Assembly (NCBI RefSeq): GCF_014831675.1 | Contig: NZ_VJXY01000032.1 | Location: forward strand, 3,301 to 67,300 | Source of the DNA: Komarekiella delphini-convector SJRDD-AB1 | Lineage (GTDB): Bacteria; Cyanobacteriota; Cyanobacteriia; Cyanobacteriales; Nostocaceae | Reading direction: 5' to 3' | DNA: 64,000 nucleotides | Shown: positions 39,035-48,496 of the stretch, in pieces | Layout of the letters: every line of letters begins with the position of its first letter | Numbering within the stretch: position 1 is the stretch's first letter | Position numbers and translations under genes: made by a program | The notes under the pieces: model-generated | The model's input: only the letters and a program-made list of their open reading frames with translations | Told to the model about the DNA's origin: nothing | Databases searched by the model: none

Positions 39035-39069
39035 ATAGGGAATAGGGAACAGGGAACAGAAAAGAATTT

Positions 39070-39117
39070 TCCCATTCCCCATTCCCCATTGCCCAATCCT
39101 CAGTCCCCAATCCCCAG
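39070..39117. repeat. C-rich heptamer STRR before the WD40 gene
   Basis: Units of ccccatt, ccccaat and ccccagt, ending six bases before the ATG of the WD40 gene, so they replace the normal Shine-Dalgarno region. They could lengthen or weaken translation of a co-transcribed gene. Confidence 0.85.
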
Positions 39118-39122
39118 GAAAT

Positions 39123-40184
39123 ATGAACTCCACAACTAACAAATCTAAGGAATTTGAAGAACACTATTCGGGGACACTCTCAGATTATGTAACTGCGATC
39201 GCATGGTCGCCACAAGGTAAAACCCTAGCAGCAACTTCCGCAGCGGGGGAAGTAGTATTGTGGAACGATGGCGATTTAACAACTTTGCAGACTGGTGATG
39301 GTAAATCAGTTGATTGCGTTGCTTTTTCCCCAGACGGAAAATTTTTAGCGGTTGGGGGACAAGATGGACAGGTCAAAATTTGGCAGGACACTGAACTAAT
39401 CGCCACTTTGAAAAATGCCCCTGCATGGGTTGACAAGCTAGCTTGGAGTCACACTGGTAATCAACTAGCTTTTAGTTTGGGGCGTTACGTGCAAGTGTGG
39501 GATGCAGATACTCGTGAGATTGTCGTGACGCTGAATTTTGAAAACTCGTCAGTCTTGGGTATTGATTGGCGCATTGATGGGCAATACCTAGCCATTAGCG
39601 GTTATCAGGGAGTCAAGATTTGGCACAGTCAAAATTGGGATGAAGAACCATACATCTTGGATATGCCCACTGTCAGTGTAGCTATGGCTTGGTCGCCCGA
39701 TGGCAAATTTCTGGCTTCTGGCAATATGGATCGCAGCGTCACTGTCTTGGAATGGAACAACCCCGACCCTTGGGTGATGCGTGGCTTTCCTGGTAAAATT
39801 CGTCAACTAGCCTGGTCAGAAGCTACCACTAAACTGGGTGCGCCAATACTGGCATCTTCTAGTGTCGAAGGCATTGTAGTCTGGGAAAAGCTAGAGGATG
39901 ATTCTTTGGGTTGGGAAGCGCGAGTCTTAACTAATCATGTGGGTGTCATCTGTGCGATCGCTTTTGCACCTAAAAGCTTCCTTCTCGCTTCGGCTGCTGC
40001 TGATGGTTGGTTGTGTTTGTGGAACAAAGCCAAGCAAGTATCCCAAGTGATCACAGGTGTTTCAGCTGGATTTTCTAGCTTAGCTTGGCATCCCCAAGGC
40101 AAGCTACTTGCCGCAGGTGGTGAAAATGGCGAATTACTTGTCTGGTCAAGGGTTTCGCGCGGTCAAGGATTCGGGCGAAGTTGA
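39123..40184 (+). CDS. WD40-repeat protein
   Basis: 353 aa. Seven WD40-type blades fill the length (recurrent AWSPQGK.LA..., (V/I)W(N/D/E), e.g. VAFSPDGKFLAVGG, MAWSPDGKFLASG, LAWHPQGKLLAAGG). No extra domain or signal peptide. A scaffold or binding propeller. It starts about 90 bp after the COG0523 GTPase stop with only a repeat between, so it may belong to the same Zur-controlled transcript; similar COG0523-WD40 pairs occur in filamentous cyanobacteria. Confidence 0.9.
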   Translation: MNSTTNKSKEFEEHYSGTLSDYVTAIAWSPQGKTLAATSAAGEVVLWNDGDLTTLQTGDGKSVDCVAFSPDGKFLAVGGQDGQVKIWQDTELIATLKNAPAWVDKLAWSHTGNQLAFSLGRYVQVWDADTREIVVTLNFENSSVLGIDWRIDGQYLAISGYQGVKIWHSQNWDEEPYILDMPTVSVAMAWSPDGKFLASGNMDRSVTVLEWNNPDPWVMRGFPGKIRQLAWSEATTKLGAPILASSSVEGIVVWEKLEDDSLGWEARVLTNHVGVICAIAFAPKSFLLASAAADGWLCLWNKAKQVSQVITGVSAGFSSLAWHPQGKLLAAGGENGELLVWSRVSRGQGFGRS

Positions 40185-40262
40185 GTAATACTCAGTAATC
40201 AAGGTTGAATGTAGCCAATAAATTGGCTATGCTGTATCAACAATAGTATCTATGTGTCAATT

Positions 40263-40532
40263 ATGAATATAGCCAAACTGATTTTGCTTGCCTGTCCTGT
40301 ATTTCTCGCATCTATACTAATGGTAGCCAATCCGGCGATCGCATCCAGTCTGAAATCTGCACCTGCTACACAGATTATTACAGTAGCATCTACGCAGCAA
40401 ATTACTGAATTTGCAACACCATTAGCTCAAGCATCCAATCCAATCATTGAGCAACTTGGATGCAACTGCGGTAATTGCACTCAAGCTAAATTTCAGCGGT
40501 TACAAGGCAAGCTACCATCTGCCAGTTTTTGA
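40263..40532 (+). CDS. Small secreted CNCGNC protein, probable metal binder
   Basis: About 89 aa from ATG 40263 (a GTG at 40254 is also open). A signal peptide ends near VANPAIA, and a Ser/Thr/Ala/Gln-rich stretch follows. The C-terminus holds CNCGNCTQ with three Cys closely spaced (residues about 67-72). I do not recognise the family. It follows the zinc-chaperone/WD40 pair and lies upstream of a Zur-boxed ABC transporter binding protein, so zinc or other thiol-metal binding in the periplasm is a reasonable guess. Downstream is a hairpin terminator. Confidence 0.6.
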   Translation: MNIAKLILLACPVFLASILMVANPAIASSLKSAPATQIITVASTQQITEFATPLAQASNPIIEQLGCNCGNCTQAKFQRLQGKLPSASF

Positions 40533-40557
40533 TAAATTTACAAGTTATAAATACTAT

Positions 40558-40583
40558 AAAGGCACAACAATGTTGTGCCTTTA
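40558..40583 (+). terminator. Hairpin terminator after the small CNCGNC protein
   Basis: AAAGGCACAACA / TGTTGTGCCTTT with a 2-nt loop and a short T-rich tail (TTTATC). It lies 26 bp after the stop. The perfect stem supports termination even though the T run is interrupted. Confidence 0.75.
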
Positions 40584-41276
40584 TCAATTTAAAATCTCAC
40601 CGACGCTTCAAATATTTTAATTGTCGTAAAGTGTTTGCACTCAGAATTTTATGTCAGCCCTAATTAAAAAGAATAACTCATACCATTTCAAGAAATTTTT
40701 ATTTTTGATACATAATCACTTTTCTTACTCCCCCTGCCTCCTCTGCTTGCCATCTGTATCAATCTTAAGGTGAAACGGTATCAGTCTCTTGTACCAGCGA
40801 TCGCTTTCAAGCACACGCTTCGCGCCACAAATACCCACTGCTGTTCTCCGATAATTTGCTAATTGGTAGTTTTCTTAACTTCCATATGCCCACACGTGCT
40901 AAACCTACCGCTACAATTGCCTTAGATTCACGATTCGGCTAGCAAAATCACCTCATATGAACAATACATACTATCATCCCCACATTCCACACTTTAATCG
41001 CATAATCACAGTCAATTTGCAATATTTACCAGAATCACCACAATAGTGTAATTGCTGCTTCAGCAGGCGTTGAGAAAACCGCACTAAACTACTTACCAAA
41101 GGCACTAACCTCTGCATCACCCTCTTGCGACCTCTAGTTTTCTAGCCTGCAACGAGTAGCTAACATTTGGCGTAGCATAGACACCTTGTTAGTTGACAGC
41201 CTAACCCTGAACCTCTAGTATCTCGTTAAGTAAATATTAATAATGATTATCGTTTTTATACAATCAGCAGGAGTGG
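40584..41276. other. Intergenic region, no gene seen
   Basis: About 690 bp. No reading frame longer than background and no RNA gene recognised. A HIP1 octamer lies near 40800. The Zur box at its right end is listed separately. The composition is more GC-mixed than the neighbouring spacers, so a decayed gene is possible, but I can identify none. Confidence 0.4.
41238..41252. promoter_or_regulatory. Zur-type box upstream of znuA
   Basis: TAATAATGATTATCG with central G at 41245, same centre (ATAATGATTAT) as the box at 38020-38034. It lies 25 bp before the first ATG of the znuA-like gene. Confidence 0.75.
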
Positions 41277-42269
41277 ATGATGTCCAACAATCCATTAAGT
41301 AATTCCTTACGAGCTGCTCTTGTCGCCTTGACGATTGGATTTTTTGGGTGCGGAAATCAAGCTGCAAGCACCTCATTCACTCAAACCTCCACTAGCACAA
41401 ACGATAATCTTCCCCAAGTAGTAGCAACGACAACTGTACTGTGTGACTTAACTAAACAAGTTGCTGGGGATACCATTAATCTCACCTGCTTGATTTCTCC
41501 TGGTGCAGACCCCCACCTTTATCAACCAAAATCGGAAGATCGCAAAGCTATTGAGCAAGCAAGTCTTATTCTCTATAATGGCTACAATTTTGAACCAGGT
41601 TTAATCAAAATAATTAAAGCATCTAAAAACCCTGCGCCGAAAATAGCCGTTGGTCAAGCTGCTGTGCCTAAGCCACAACGACTCCAGAAAGGTAGCAAGA
41701 AAGTTACTGATCCTCATCTTTGGCATAATACCAAGAATACTATCAGAATGGTAGAAGTAATTAACCGCAACCTGGGAAAATTAGAACCTAATGAAGCAAA
41801 AAATTATATTAGTAATGCCAGAAAAATCACTAATGAAATAACCCAAATGGATAGCTGGATTAAGTCAACAATTGCCAGTATTCCGCCTAAACAACGTAAA
41901 TTAGTCACAACTCATGATGCAATGGGTTATTATGCCAAAGCGTATGGTCTTTCTTTAGCAGGGGCATTGGAAGGTATTAGCACTGCGGAAAAACCAACAG
42001 ATGCACGAGTGAAAAATTTAGTTACAGGCATTAAACAAGCTAGAGTGCCAACAATTTTTGCAGAGACAACAACTAACCCCAAGTTGATTGAGTCTGTGGC
42101 CAGAGAGGCAAAAGTAAAAGTTTCTAACAGAAAATTGTATACTGATGCACTTGGTGAACCGGGAAGCGACGGAGAAACTTATCAAAAAATGATGATTGCT
42201 AATACACGCACAATTGTAGAAGGGCTAGGAGGGACGTACTTGATGTTTGAAGCCAAAGCTACTAAGTAG
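41277..42269 (+). CDS. znuA: Zinc ABC transporter substrate-binding lipoprotein (ZnuA-like)
   Basis: 330 aa. Lipobox GFFGC at 21-25 gives a lipid-anchored periplasmic protein. The cluster A-I metal ligands are visible: H80 (GADPHLY), H147 (TDPHLWH), His in TTHDAMGYY near 214, and acidic/Asp residues in the C-terminal (DALGEPGSDGETY). The His-rich loop usual in ZnuA is absent; instead the loop between is short and basic (KPQRLQKGSKK). The Zur box supports zinc rather than manganese. The two ATGs are adjacent, and AGGAG at 41269-41273 fits the second (41280) better. No permease or ATPase gene follows, so the transporter is elsewhere. Confidence 0.88.
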   Translation: MMSNNPLSNSLRAALVALTIGFFGCGNQAASTSFTQTSTSTNDNLPQVVATTTVLCDLTKQVAGDTINLTCLISPGADPHLYQPKSEDRKAIEQASLILYNGYNFEPGLIKIIKASKNPAPKIAVGQAAVPKPQRLQKGSKKVTDPHLWHNTKNTIRMVEVINRNLGKLEPNEAKNYISNARKITNEITQMDSWIKSTIASIPPKQRKLVTTHDAMGYYAKAYGLSLAGALEGISTAEKPTDARVKNLVTGIKQARVPTIFAETTTNPKLIESVAREAKVKVSNRKLYTDALGEPGSDGETYQKMMIANTRTIVEGLGGTYLMFEAKATK

Positions 42270-42449
42270 CCTAAATAGGGGAGCTAGTGGGTTGCTCTGG
42301 TCAAGAGAGTTGTAGCAAATGACGTCAACATAATTCGTAATTTGTAGTTATAACCAGTCTTAGCTCTAAACCCACCACTAATTGAAGATTACTAAATATG
42401 CAGATTTAGTAGTGGCTTACCCATTTAATTACAAATTACGTAAAGCCTG

Positions 42450-42482
42450 CGGCCGCGCTACGCTCTAAGCGTAGCGCGGCCG
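42450..42482. repeat. Strong GC-rich hairpin
   Basis: Perfect 15-bp arms (CGGCCGCGCTACGCT) around a 3-nt loop in otherwise AT-rich DNA. There is no T-run, and it lies about 180 bp after the znuA stop, so it is more likely a dispersed palindromic repeat than a terminator. Confidence 0.9.
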
Positions 42483-42598
42483 TAATACTCGACTTGATAA
42501 TTGCAAGGATAATTTTCTTACTTGCTATTGTCGCACCTGATAAATTCCGCGCTGTCATTCCCACTTGCAAAGCAGCTAGTCTACCTATGATGAATTCG

Positions 42599-42851
42599 GG
42601 CGTTGCTGAATTTGAATATGAAGTTTAAAAATCAACTCTTATTAACTCTTAGAAGATGTCTGAGGTTGCGCCGTACAATACTCGCCTCTCGCCAAGAGGG
42701 GACGGCGATAGACGGAGATAGATAAGTTGCATCTTCATAGAGAAATGATATTACTCTCTGTGGCTCTGTCTTGGAAAGTCTGAGCGCCGGCTTCCGGCGA
42801 ACAGAACTTTCCGCTGCGTGATACAAATTCATATTTTTACTCAGCAACGCC
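42599..42851. mobile_element. MITE 1 with 8-bp target duplication
   Basis: 253 bp. Ends GGCGTTGCTGA and its complement, extending with mismatches to about 25 bp. It is flanked on both sides by the same 8 bases TGAATTCG (42591-42598 and 42852-42859). No transposase frame. The terminal sequence is the same family as the neighbouring element at 42912-43178. Confidence 0.85.
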
Positions 42852-42911
42852 TGAATTCGTAACCTAGCCAACGCAGATAAAGCGTAAGAGGTAAGGAGGA
42901 CTCAAATTTTG

Positions 42912-43178
42912 GGTGTTGCATAATTGCGGGATGATTTATTGCACGCAGAGAAAAGTTTGTAGCTTGCTTTCCTACGGAACGCTACGCGAACCCGCAAGGT
43001 GTAGCGACTACCCTGCGGAAACGTTAAAGGCGAACCGTCGATGCTCTGTTTCACTCCGAAAGGCGCAAAGCGTTGGCTCCCCCACTGCCAATGGCAAACG
43101 GTAGACGCACAGACGTAGAGAGAATAAAGAGTTTGATATTTCAATACATTAAATTTCATCCCCTGATTCGGCAACACC
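42912..43178. mobile_element. MITE 2 with 8-bp target duplication
   Basis: 267 bp. Ends GGTGTTGC...GGGATGA and its imperfect complement (about 23 bp, first 8 exact). It is flanked by identical AAATTTTG (42904-42911 and 43179-43186). No transposase frame. It sits 53 bp from MITE 1. Interior sequences of the two differ, with MITE 2 containing short palindromic GC patches of the kind seen elsewhere in this window. Confidence 0.85.
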
Positions 43179-43426
43179 AAATTTTGTATTCATCCTTTCA
43201 TTTTTAGCCACTACTGCAACATGCATTAAAATGCCATATTTAAGAGTAAAATTATGACGAAAGTCATAATAAACTCTATCAGTCTATGATGAAAGTATTA
43301 AATCAAATCTTAGACCTTTTTCAGATGTGGATAGTTAAGTTTAATTTGTATTATATTGATATTAAGCAAAAAATACACAGATTGCAAGATGCAATTAGAT
43401 AACGGACGTGAGGTTAAGCAAAAAGC

Positions 43427-43461
43427 ATATGAGATTTATATGAGATTTATATGAGATTTAT
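43427..43461. repeat. 11-bp tandem repeat (ATATGAGATTT)
   Basis: Three direct copies of atatgagattt in AT-rich DNA, no coding meaning seen. Confidence 0.8.
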
Positions 43462-44425
43462 AGCTTTCATTTTCTTAAATAAATAACTAAACTAAAAAAA
43501 GTTATAACTAAACTAATGAAGCTGTATCCATAAAATGCTCATAATTGGTATCCAATAGTTTCAAGACTTTTAGGATAATTAATGTTTAAACCCTTGTTTA
43601 ATTGCCGAGTGGCTCTAACAAAACTTATCATAAGATGTCTGAAAAGTAAAAAAACTCTATCCATATCTCTCAAGTCATTTTCTCATTTTTGGGAGACGGA
43701 AACACAAGAAGTGAGAGGAATTTAAGTATTACTGAACACTTTTTGTACATCCTCTAAACCTTTTTTGTAGGCGATAATTTTAATGCTGACTCTACATTTT
43801 TTTGCTCTGCTATTGACACGCACATAATATAATCTTGGTCAATCAATATTTAGATGTATATTGCTAAAATTAAAAGCAATTGAGTCGGCAATTAAGCTAT
43901 GCTTATTGATATAAGAAGCAAAATTTATAAACTACGGTAAAAAATAAAACGATTAAGCGAAACTATATCTTTTCATAACTTCGGTTTAATCTTAAAGTCT
44001 TAAACTCTTACACTGTTTGGTTTTTATAAGTATAGTATCAAGATATTTTCTTGATAAATTCGGTATTTACTCTTATTAGGATAAAGAGGTGGTAGTATCA
44101 AAAACTGGTGTAGAAGTTACCTAACCAAAAGGCAATGCAGATGTTGAAAATAAACTTTAAAATTTGTAACAACTCACCTACTAGCAGAGAGCGCAAGACT
44201 TTAATAGATGATTCATTGATATATATGATGATTTGATAGAGATATGTTATTTGACATAACTCTTGAATAATGTATTATTTGAAAGTCTTTGAATAAAATT
44301 TGTATGTTGCTTTTTGATAGATATAGATTTTTGTTAATATTTGCATAAAACTTGAATAAATAACAGATCTGTATAAAGAAAGAATAGTCAAATAACATAA
44401 AAATCTTTATTCAGGAGGGATGCAT

Positions 44426-45088
44426 ATGTACAATACTATTCGAGTGCTAGTGGCTGATAGAGATTCGCTAATGGGAGTTGCTATTCGTGCTACTTTGATT
44501 GCTGAAAAAGATTTGATCATAGTAGGTGAAGCAAACAATCCCGATAAAGTTCAAGAATTGGAGCGAAAGCTTCAGCCAGATCTGTTAATAATTGATCTAG
44601 ATTCACCAAATTTTACACCACCTGAGCCAATACTCTATTTACATAAATCCTGTCCAAACTTAAAAATGCTCGCGCTGGCTAACTGTGGTGAATTTTATCC
44701 CTCTATTTTAAGAGTAGGCGGTATAGTAGGTTGTGTTTTGAAATCTGAAAAGCCACAAACGTTGGTTAGTGCTATTCGTACAGTGGCAAAAGGTAATACA
44801 TGGTACAGTCAGAGCCTTTTAGAGGAGCTTGTTGCACAAGAAGAGAATGAACTAAATCAAGATGGAAAAGCCGCTTTGACAGAGCGAGAGCAACAAGTTC
44901 TCAGCATGATTGCACAAGGTTGGGATAATATTCGCATTGCTTGTGAGCTAAACCTTGGACACCAGACAGTGCGGAATTACATCAGCCGCATCTATGCTAA
45001 ATTAGCAGTCAGTTCACGAGCTGAAGCGGTTGTGTGGGCTATGGAACATAGCCAAAAGAGTTCCAGAAAAGTACTAGAACCGAGATAA
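44426..45088 (+). CDS. NarL/FixJ-family response regulator 1
   Basis: About 220 aa from ATG 44426, which has AGGAGGG seven bases ahead; the ATG six bases upstream overlaps that site. The receiver (about 5-125) has phospho-Asp in LLIIDLDSP near 57 and a K in the switch region (VLKSEKP). The LuxR-type helix-turn-helix follows (about 150-215: LTEREQQVLSMIAQG...IRIACELNLGHQTVRNYISRIYAKL). No sensor kinase is next to it. It precedes a second regulator and an exporter on the same strand, opposite the lipid cluster, so a role in switching the cluster is possible but unproven. Confidence 0.9.
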   Translation: MYNTIRVLVADRDSLMGVAIRATLIAEKDLIIVGEANNPDKVQELERKLQPDLLIIDLDSPNFTPPEPILYLHKSCPNLKMLALANCGEFYPSILRVGGIVGCVLKSEKPQTLVSAIRTVAKGNTWYSQSLLEELVAQEENELNQDGKAALTEREQQVLSMIAQGWDNIRIACELNLGHQTVRNYISRIYAKLAVSSRAEAVVWAMEHSQKSSRKVLEPR

Positions 45089-45493
45089 CCATAGCATTGT
45101 AGAGTGTAATGCAAAAATCTGAAAAGCATTGTTGCAATCACTGAACTCTGTTTTGAAAAAGATAGTTACCCTATTAGAGTTGCAGTGGATGCTGTTGGCG
45201 AAGTCAAAAAACATCTTTAAACCTATTTAAGCCTTCTGCTTTCCAGGTGTTTGCCATAACAAATAGCTGTTGCCAGGTAGTTTAGGACATCAGCTGCTCA
45301 TAAAACTCTGATATCAAGCGAAAAATCAGAGTAGTGGCTTACCCTGATGGTCTGTATCACTGCTGAGAGGCACAAGGCTTTGCGCCTCTGCTTGTGTCCC
45401 AAAGACATAAGGTAAGCGTTCTTTTAGAATGTTTGGATAGTAAGACCAAAAAGTTTTCTATTCTAATTCCTTGACTAAATTTAAAGTAGTACA
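45089..45493. other. Intergenic region between the two regulators
   Basis: 405 bp. A hairpin of the form AGAGGC / GCCTCT encloses an acaaggctttgcg loop near 45367-45392. Otherwise no gene or RNA seen. The spacing is too large for a simple operon, so the second regulator probably has its own promoter. Confidence 0.45.
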
Positions 45494-46132
45494 ATGATTC
45501 GACTTCTGCTTGTAGACGACCAAACGCTGTTTCGGCAAGGATTAGCATCTTTACTGTCACTAGAAGAAGACTTAGAAGTTATTGGTCAAGCTAGTCATGG
45601 CAAAGAAGCGATCGCTCTTACCGAACAACTCCAGCCCGATGTTATCCTCATGGATGTGCGGATGCCTATCTGCGATGGCGTGGTGGCAACGCGCGAAATA
45701 CATCAACGTTTTCCCTGGATTAGAATTCTGGTATTCACAACTTTTGATGAAGACGAGTATATTTGGCAGTCTTTGCAAGCAGGCGCACTCGGCTATCTCC
45801 TGAAAAGTACTCCCGCAGCACAGTTGGCGGCGGCCATTCGCACCCTACACCAAGGCTACTGTCAACTTGGTTCAACGATCGCACATAAAGTCTTTGCTCA
45901 ACTCAACCCTCCACCTGCTGTCAAACAAAACTCTTATCAGCAGCTTTTGAGTGAGCGGGAATTAGAAGTGTTAACCCTAGTTACTCAAGGTAAAAATAAT
46001 CGAGAAATTGCCAGGGTGCTACATCTGAGCGAGGGAACGGTTAAGAACTATGTTAGTCAGATTCTAGCTCGATTGGGAGTACGCGATCGCACTCAGGCCG
46101 CTCTCTGGGCAAAGCAAAATATTTCCATTTAG
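45494..46132 (+). CDS. NarL/FixJ-family response regulator 2
   Basis: 212 aa. Receiver (1-120; IRLLLVDDQTLFRQGL, phospho-Asp in VILMDVRMP near 54, K in LLKST near 103) and LuxR-type helix-turn-helix (about 147-205; LSERELEVLTLVTQGKNNREIARVLHLSEGTVKNYVSQIL). A more canonical copy than the regulator at 44.4 kb: it has the standard DVRMP motif. The neighbouring exporter begins 208 bp downstream. No partner kinase in the window is adjacent. Confidence 0.93.
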   Translation: MIRLLLVDDQTLFRQGLASLLSLEEDLEVIGQASHGKEAIALTEQLQPDVILMDVRMPICDGVVATREIHQRFPWIRILVFTTFDEDEYIWQSLQAGALGYLLKSTPAAQLAAAIRTLHQGYCQLGSTIAHKVFAQLNPPPAVKQNSYQQLLSERELEVLTLVTQGKNNREIARVLHLSEGTVKNYVSQILARLGVRDRTQAALWAKQNISI

Positions 46133-46340
46133 AAAGAGTGAAAAACCAAATATTGATATCAATAACTTCGCCAAAAAAAGAGGGTATTGTTAGTGTGGCA
46201 ATCCTGAAATGAAAACATAGAAAGCCGTCTCTTAAAAGGCTTAACCTCCCTTTATCCAGATTTTTGGTAGTCAACTAAAGTTGCATAACCAACACTACCT
46301 TCACGCTCTTGTCCTAAGATGCAAAATCCTGTGAACTATT

Positions 46341-48152
46341 ATGAAACTTCATACACGTCTTTTCTCACCTGACCTGGTATGGTTCTTGCAATTTTCTCTC
46401 ACTTTTTTTCAAAAGTACTGGGGTCAATGGGTTTTGCTCATCTTAGCAGTGCTATTCCAACTGGCCTTTGAGGTGCTTGTTCCCTTTGCTTATCAGTTGA
46501 TCTTTGATCGCGCCATTGTTAATCGTGATGCTAATTTCCTTATACTCTTACTAAGCGGACTGGGCGTCGCTTTCATCATCCAATCCTTAGCTGGTCTTAG
46601 TCAGGATTATCTCAGTGCTCGAATAGGAGCAGGTGTTTTGAAAGATATACGCCTCAAAATGTTCAATCATTTGCAGCACCTATCCTTGGGTTTTTACACT
46701 CGCGTTCAAGCGGGCGAACTCATGTCTCGGTTCTCCAGCGATTTAGCTGACATCGAGAGAGCGATTGTCATTGATATCCCGATGGGCACTTTCAACATCC
46801 TTTTAATGGTTATTAGTACCCTGTTACTCTTCGTCGTCGAGTGGCGACTAGCTCTAGTCACTTTGGTCACGTTGTTCGTAGGCTTTATGGGGCCACACCT
46901 ATTTGGGTTACGGGTTGCTAAGACCAGTTATAGACGCAGGCAAGACGAAGCAAAAGTTTTAAATATACTTCAAGAGAATATCAGTGCTCAACCTGTGATT
47001 AGGAACTTTGGATTGCAAAAGTTAGCGCTATTCCAATTTCGAGAGCAACTGATTGTCTTATTACACAGCAGCCTACGCAGTAACTTCTACAGTGTTCTAC
47101 TAGGAAGGCTTTCAAACCTGAGCATTAACTTTCTTCAGTTATTAATCATTGGTTTTGGTGCTTTTTTAGCCATGCGTGGCTATCTGACAACAGGAGCGCT
47201 AGTCGGGTTTATCAGCCTTCTGTTGAACGTGAATATCGCAACTGATGGTTTGACTCAACAAGTGCCAGCCCTAATAAGGACTACAAGTGGGATGCTACGC
47301 ATCAAAGAACTGCTGGCTGAGCAACCTGAAGTGACGGATTTAGCTGATGCATTACCACTATCACAGTTGGCAAAAGATATTCGCTTTGAAAATGTAACCT
47401 TTAACTATTACGGAACGCAGCCCATTCTGGACAAAATCAGTTTTACGATTCAAGTAGGTGAGTCTGTAGCTTTTGTCGGCCCTAGTGGCTCTGGCAAAAG
47501 TACAATCCTCAACCTACTCGTGCGGTTTTACGATCCTAACGAGGGTTCAGTCCTGTTTAATGGTTACGACCTGCGACAAGTCACTCAAGCATCGCTACGC
47601 GCACAAATAGGCACTGTTTTCCAAGAAACTTTCCTTTTCAACACCACAATTCGTGAAAACATCTGCCTGGGTAAGCCCGATGCAACCGATGTGGAAATCG
47701 AAGCAGCCGCAAAAGCAGCAGAAATCCATGACACGATCCGGCGTTTTCCTCAGGGATATGACACCGTAGTGGGTGAAAGAGGTGGGCAAATCTCAGGTGG
47801 TCAGCGGCAGCGAATTGCTATAGCGCGGGCAATCTTACGCAATCCAGCAATACTTATACTCGACGAGGCAACTTCGTCGCTAGATCCAGAGACGGAGTTA
47901 GCTATTAATACCACCCTAAGCAATTTAGCAATAGGTCGTACCGTCATCTCTGTAACTCATCGGCTTACTTCTGTTGTGAATTGCGATCGCATCTTCGTAC
48001 TTGAAAGAGGAAAACTAATTGAACAGGGTACTCATAAAGAGTTACTTAAGCTTAGGAGTCTGTATTATCGACTTTGGTGTAAACAAAGGGGAGAATCTCA
48101 AGTTGGCGAAAACAGCCTGGAGCAGCCAAAATTGGGAGATTTCTCTCACTGA
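46341..48152 (+). CDS. ABC exporter, fused permease-ATPase (MsbA type)
   Basis: 603 aa, a half transporter acting as a dimer. The six-helix permease fills about 20-315, and the ATPase about 345-585 with Walker A GPSGSGKST at 380-388, Q loop FQETFLFN, signature SGGQ at 485-488, Walker B ILILDEA at 504-510 and the H loop. Similar exporters flip lipids or export lipopeptides. It is convergent with the PUFA-synthase-type cluster and the last plus-strand gene before it, so it is a candidate exporter for the product. Specificity unknown. Confidence 0.93.
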   Translation: MKLHTRLFSPDLVWFLQFSLTFFQKYWGQWVLLILAVLFQLAFEVLVPFAYQLIFDRAIVNRDANFLILLLSGLGVAFIIQSLAGLSQDYLSARIGAGVLKDIRLKMFNHLQHLSLGFYTRVQAGELMSRFSSDLADIERAIVIDIPMGTFNILLMVISTLLLFVVEWRLALVTLVTLFVGFMGPHLFGLRVAKTSYRRRQDEAKVLNILQENISAQPVIRNFGLQKLALFQFREQLIVLLHSSLRSNFYSVLLGRLSNLSINFLQLLIIGFGAFLAMRGYLTTGALVGFISLLLNVNIATDGLTQQVPALIRTTSGMLRIKELLAEQPEVTDLADALPLSQLAKDIRFENVTFNYYGTQPILDKISFTIQVGESVAFVGPSGSGKSTILNLLVRFYDPNEGSVLFNGYDLRQVTQASLRAQIGTVFQETFLFNTTIRENICLGKPDATDVEIEAAAKAAEIHDTIRRFPQGYDTVVGERGGQISGGQRQRIAIARAILRNPAILILDEATSSLDPETELAINTTLSNLAIGRTVISVTHRLTSVVNCDRIFVLERGKLIEQGTHKELLKLRSLYYRLWCKQRGESQVGENSLEQPKLGDFSH

Positions 48153-48442
48153 CTGTGTAAGTGAGAAACTTCCAAAGAATAAATTATCGAAAAAAACTCA
48201 AAAAATGAAAATAATTTCTCTCTAAAACCGCATCAAAAATCTGCACTTATAGTGGCTTTCCTTCTGGTAATCTTTTAGGACTTTAGTATTTTTAATTATA
48301 GTTATACATAGTTATACAAAATAAATATATTATTCATCAAACTCTTGCTCTATTATAATGTTTTACGAAACGCATGATACAATTTAATTGCTATAAATTT
48401 TAATTAGACCTATTGCATAAGTCGAGATATATTAAATCGAAC

Positions 48443-48480
48443 CACAGATGAACACTGATATTTATTAGTGTTCATCTGTG
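48443..48480. repeat. Inverted repeat with 14-bp perfect arms
   Basis: CACAGATGAACACT at 48443-48456 and its exact complement at 48467-48480, 10-nt loop. AT-rich surroundings. A copy of the dispersed 'cacagatgaacac' sequence common in cyanobacterial spacers; not followed by a T run. Confidence 0.9.
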
Positions 48481-48496
48481 TTAATCTGTGATTATA

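Larger units (their letters stand above)
42270..44419. other. 2.15-kb gene-poor region with mobile elements and hairpins
   Basis: No protein gene can be supported. The left third holds a 15-bp-arm hairpin and two MITEs (all listed separately). The right two-thirds is strongly AT-rich, with a short 11-bp tandem repeat at about 43427-43461. The last few hundred bases should carry the promoter of the regulator at 44426. Confidence 0.6.

Noticed and set aside
42632-43180. Short ORFs on both strands in this stretch
   Set aside because: They lie inside the two MITEs and show no fold or start context.
44213-44398. Minus-strand ORF in AT-rich DNA
   Set aside because: Low-complexity, no ribosome-binding site, and lies in the promoter region of the regulator.
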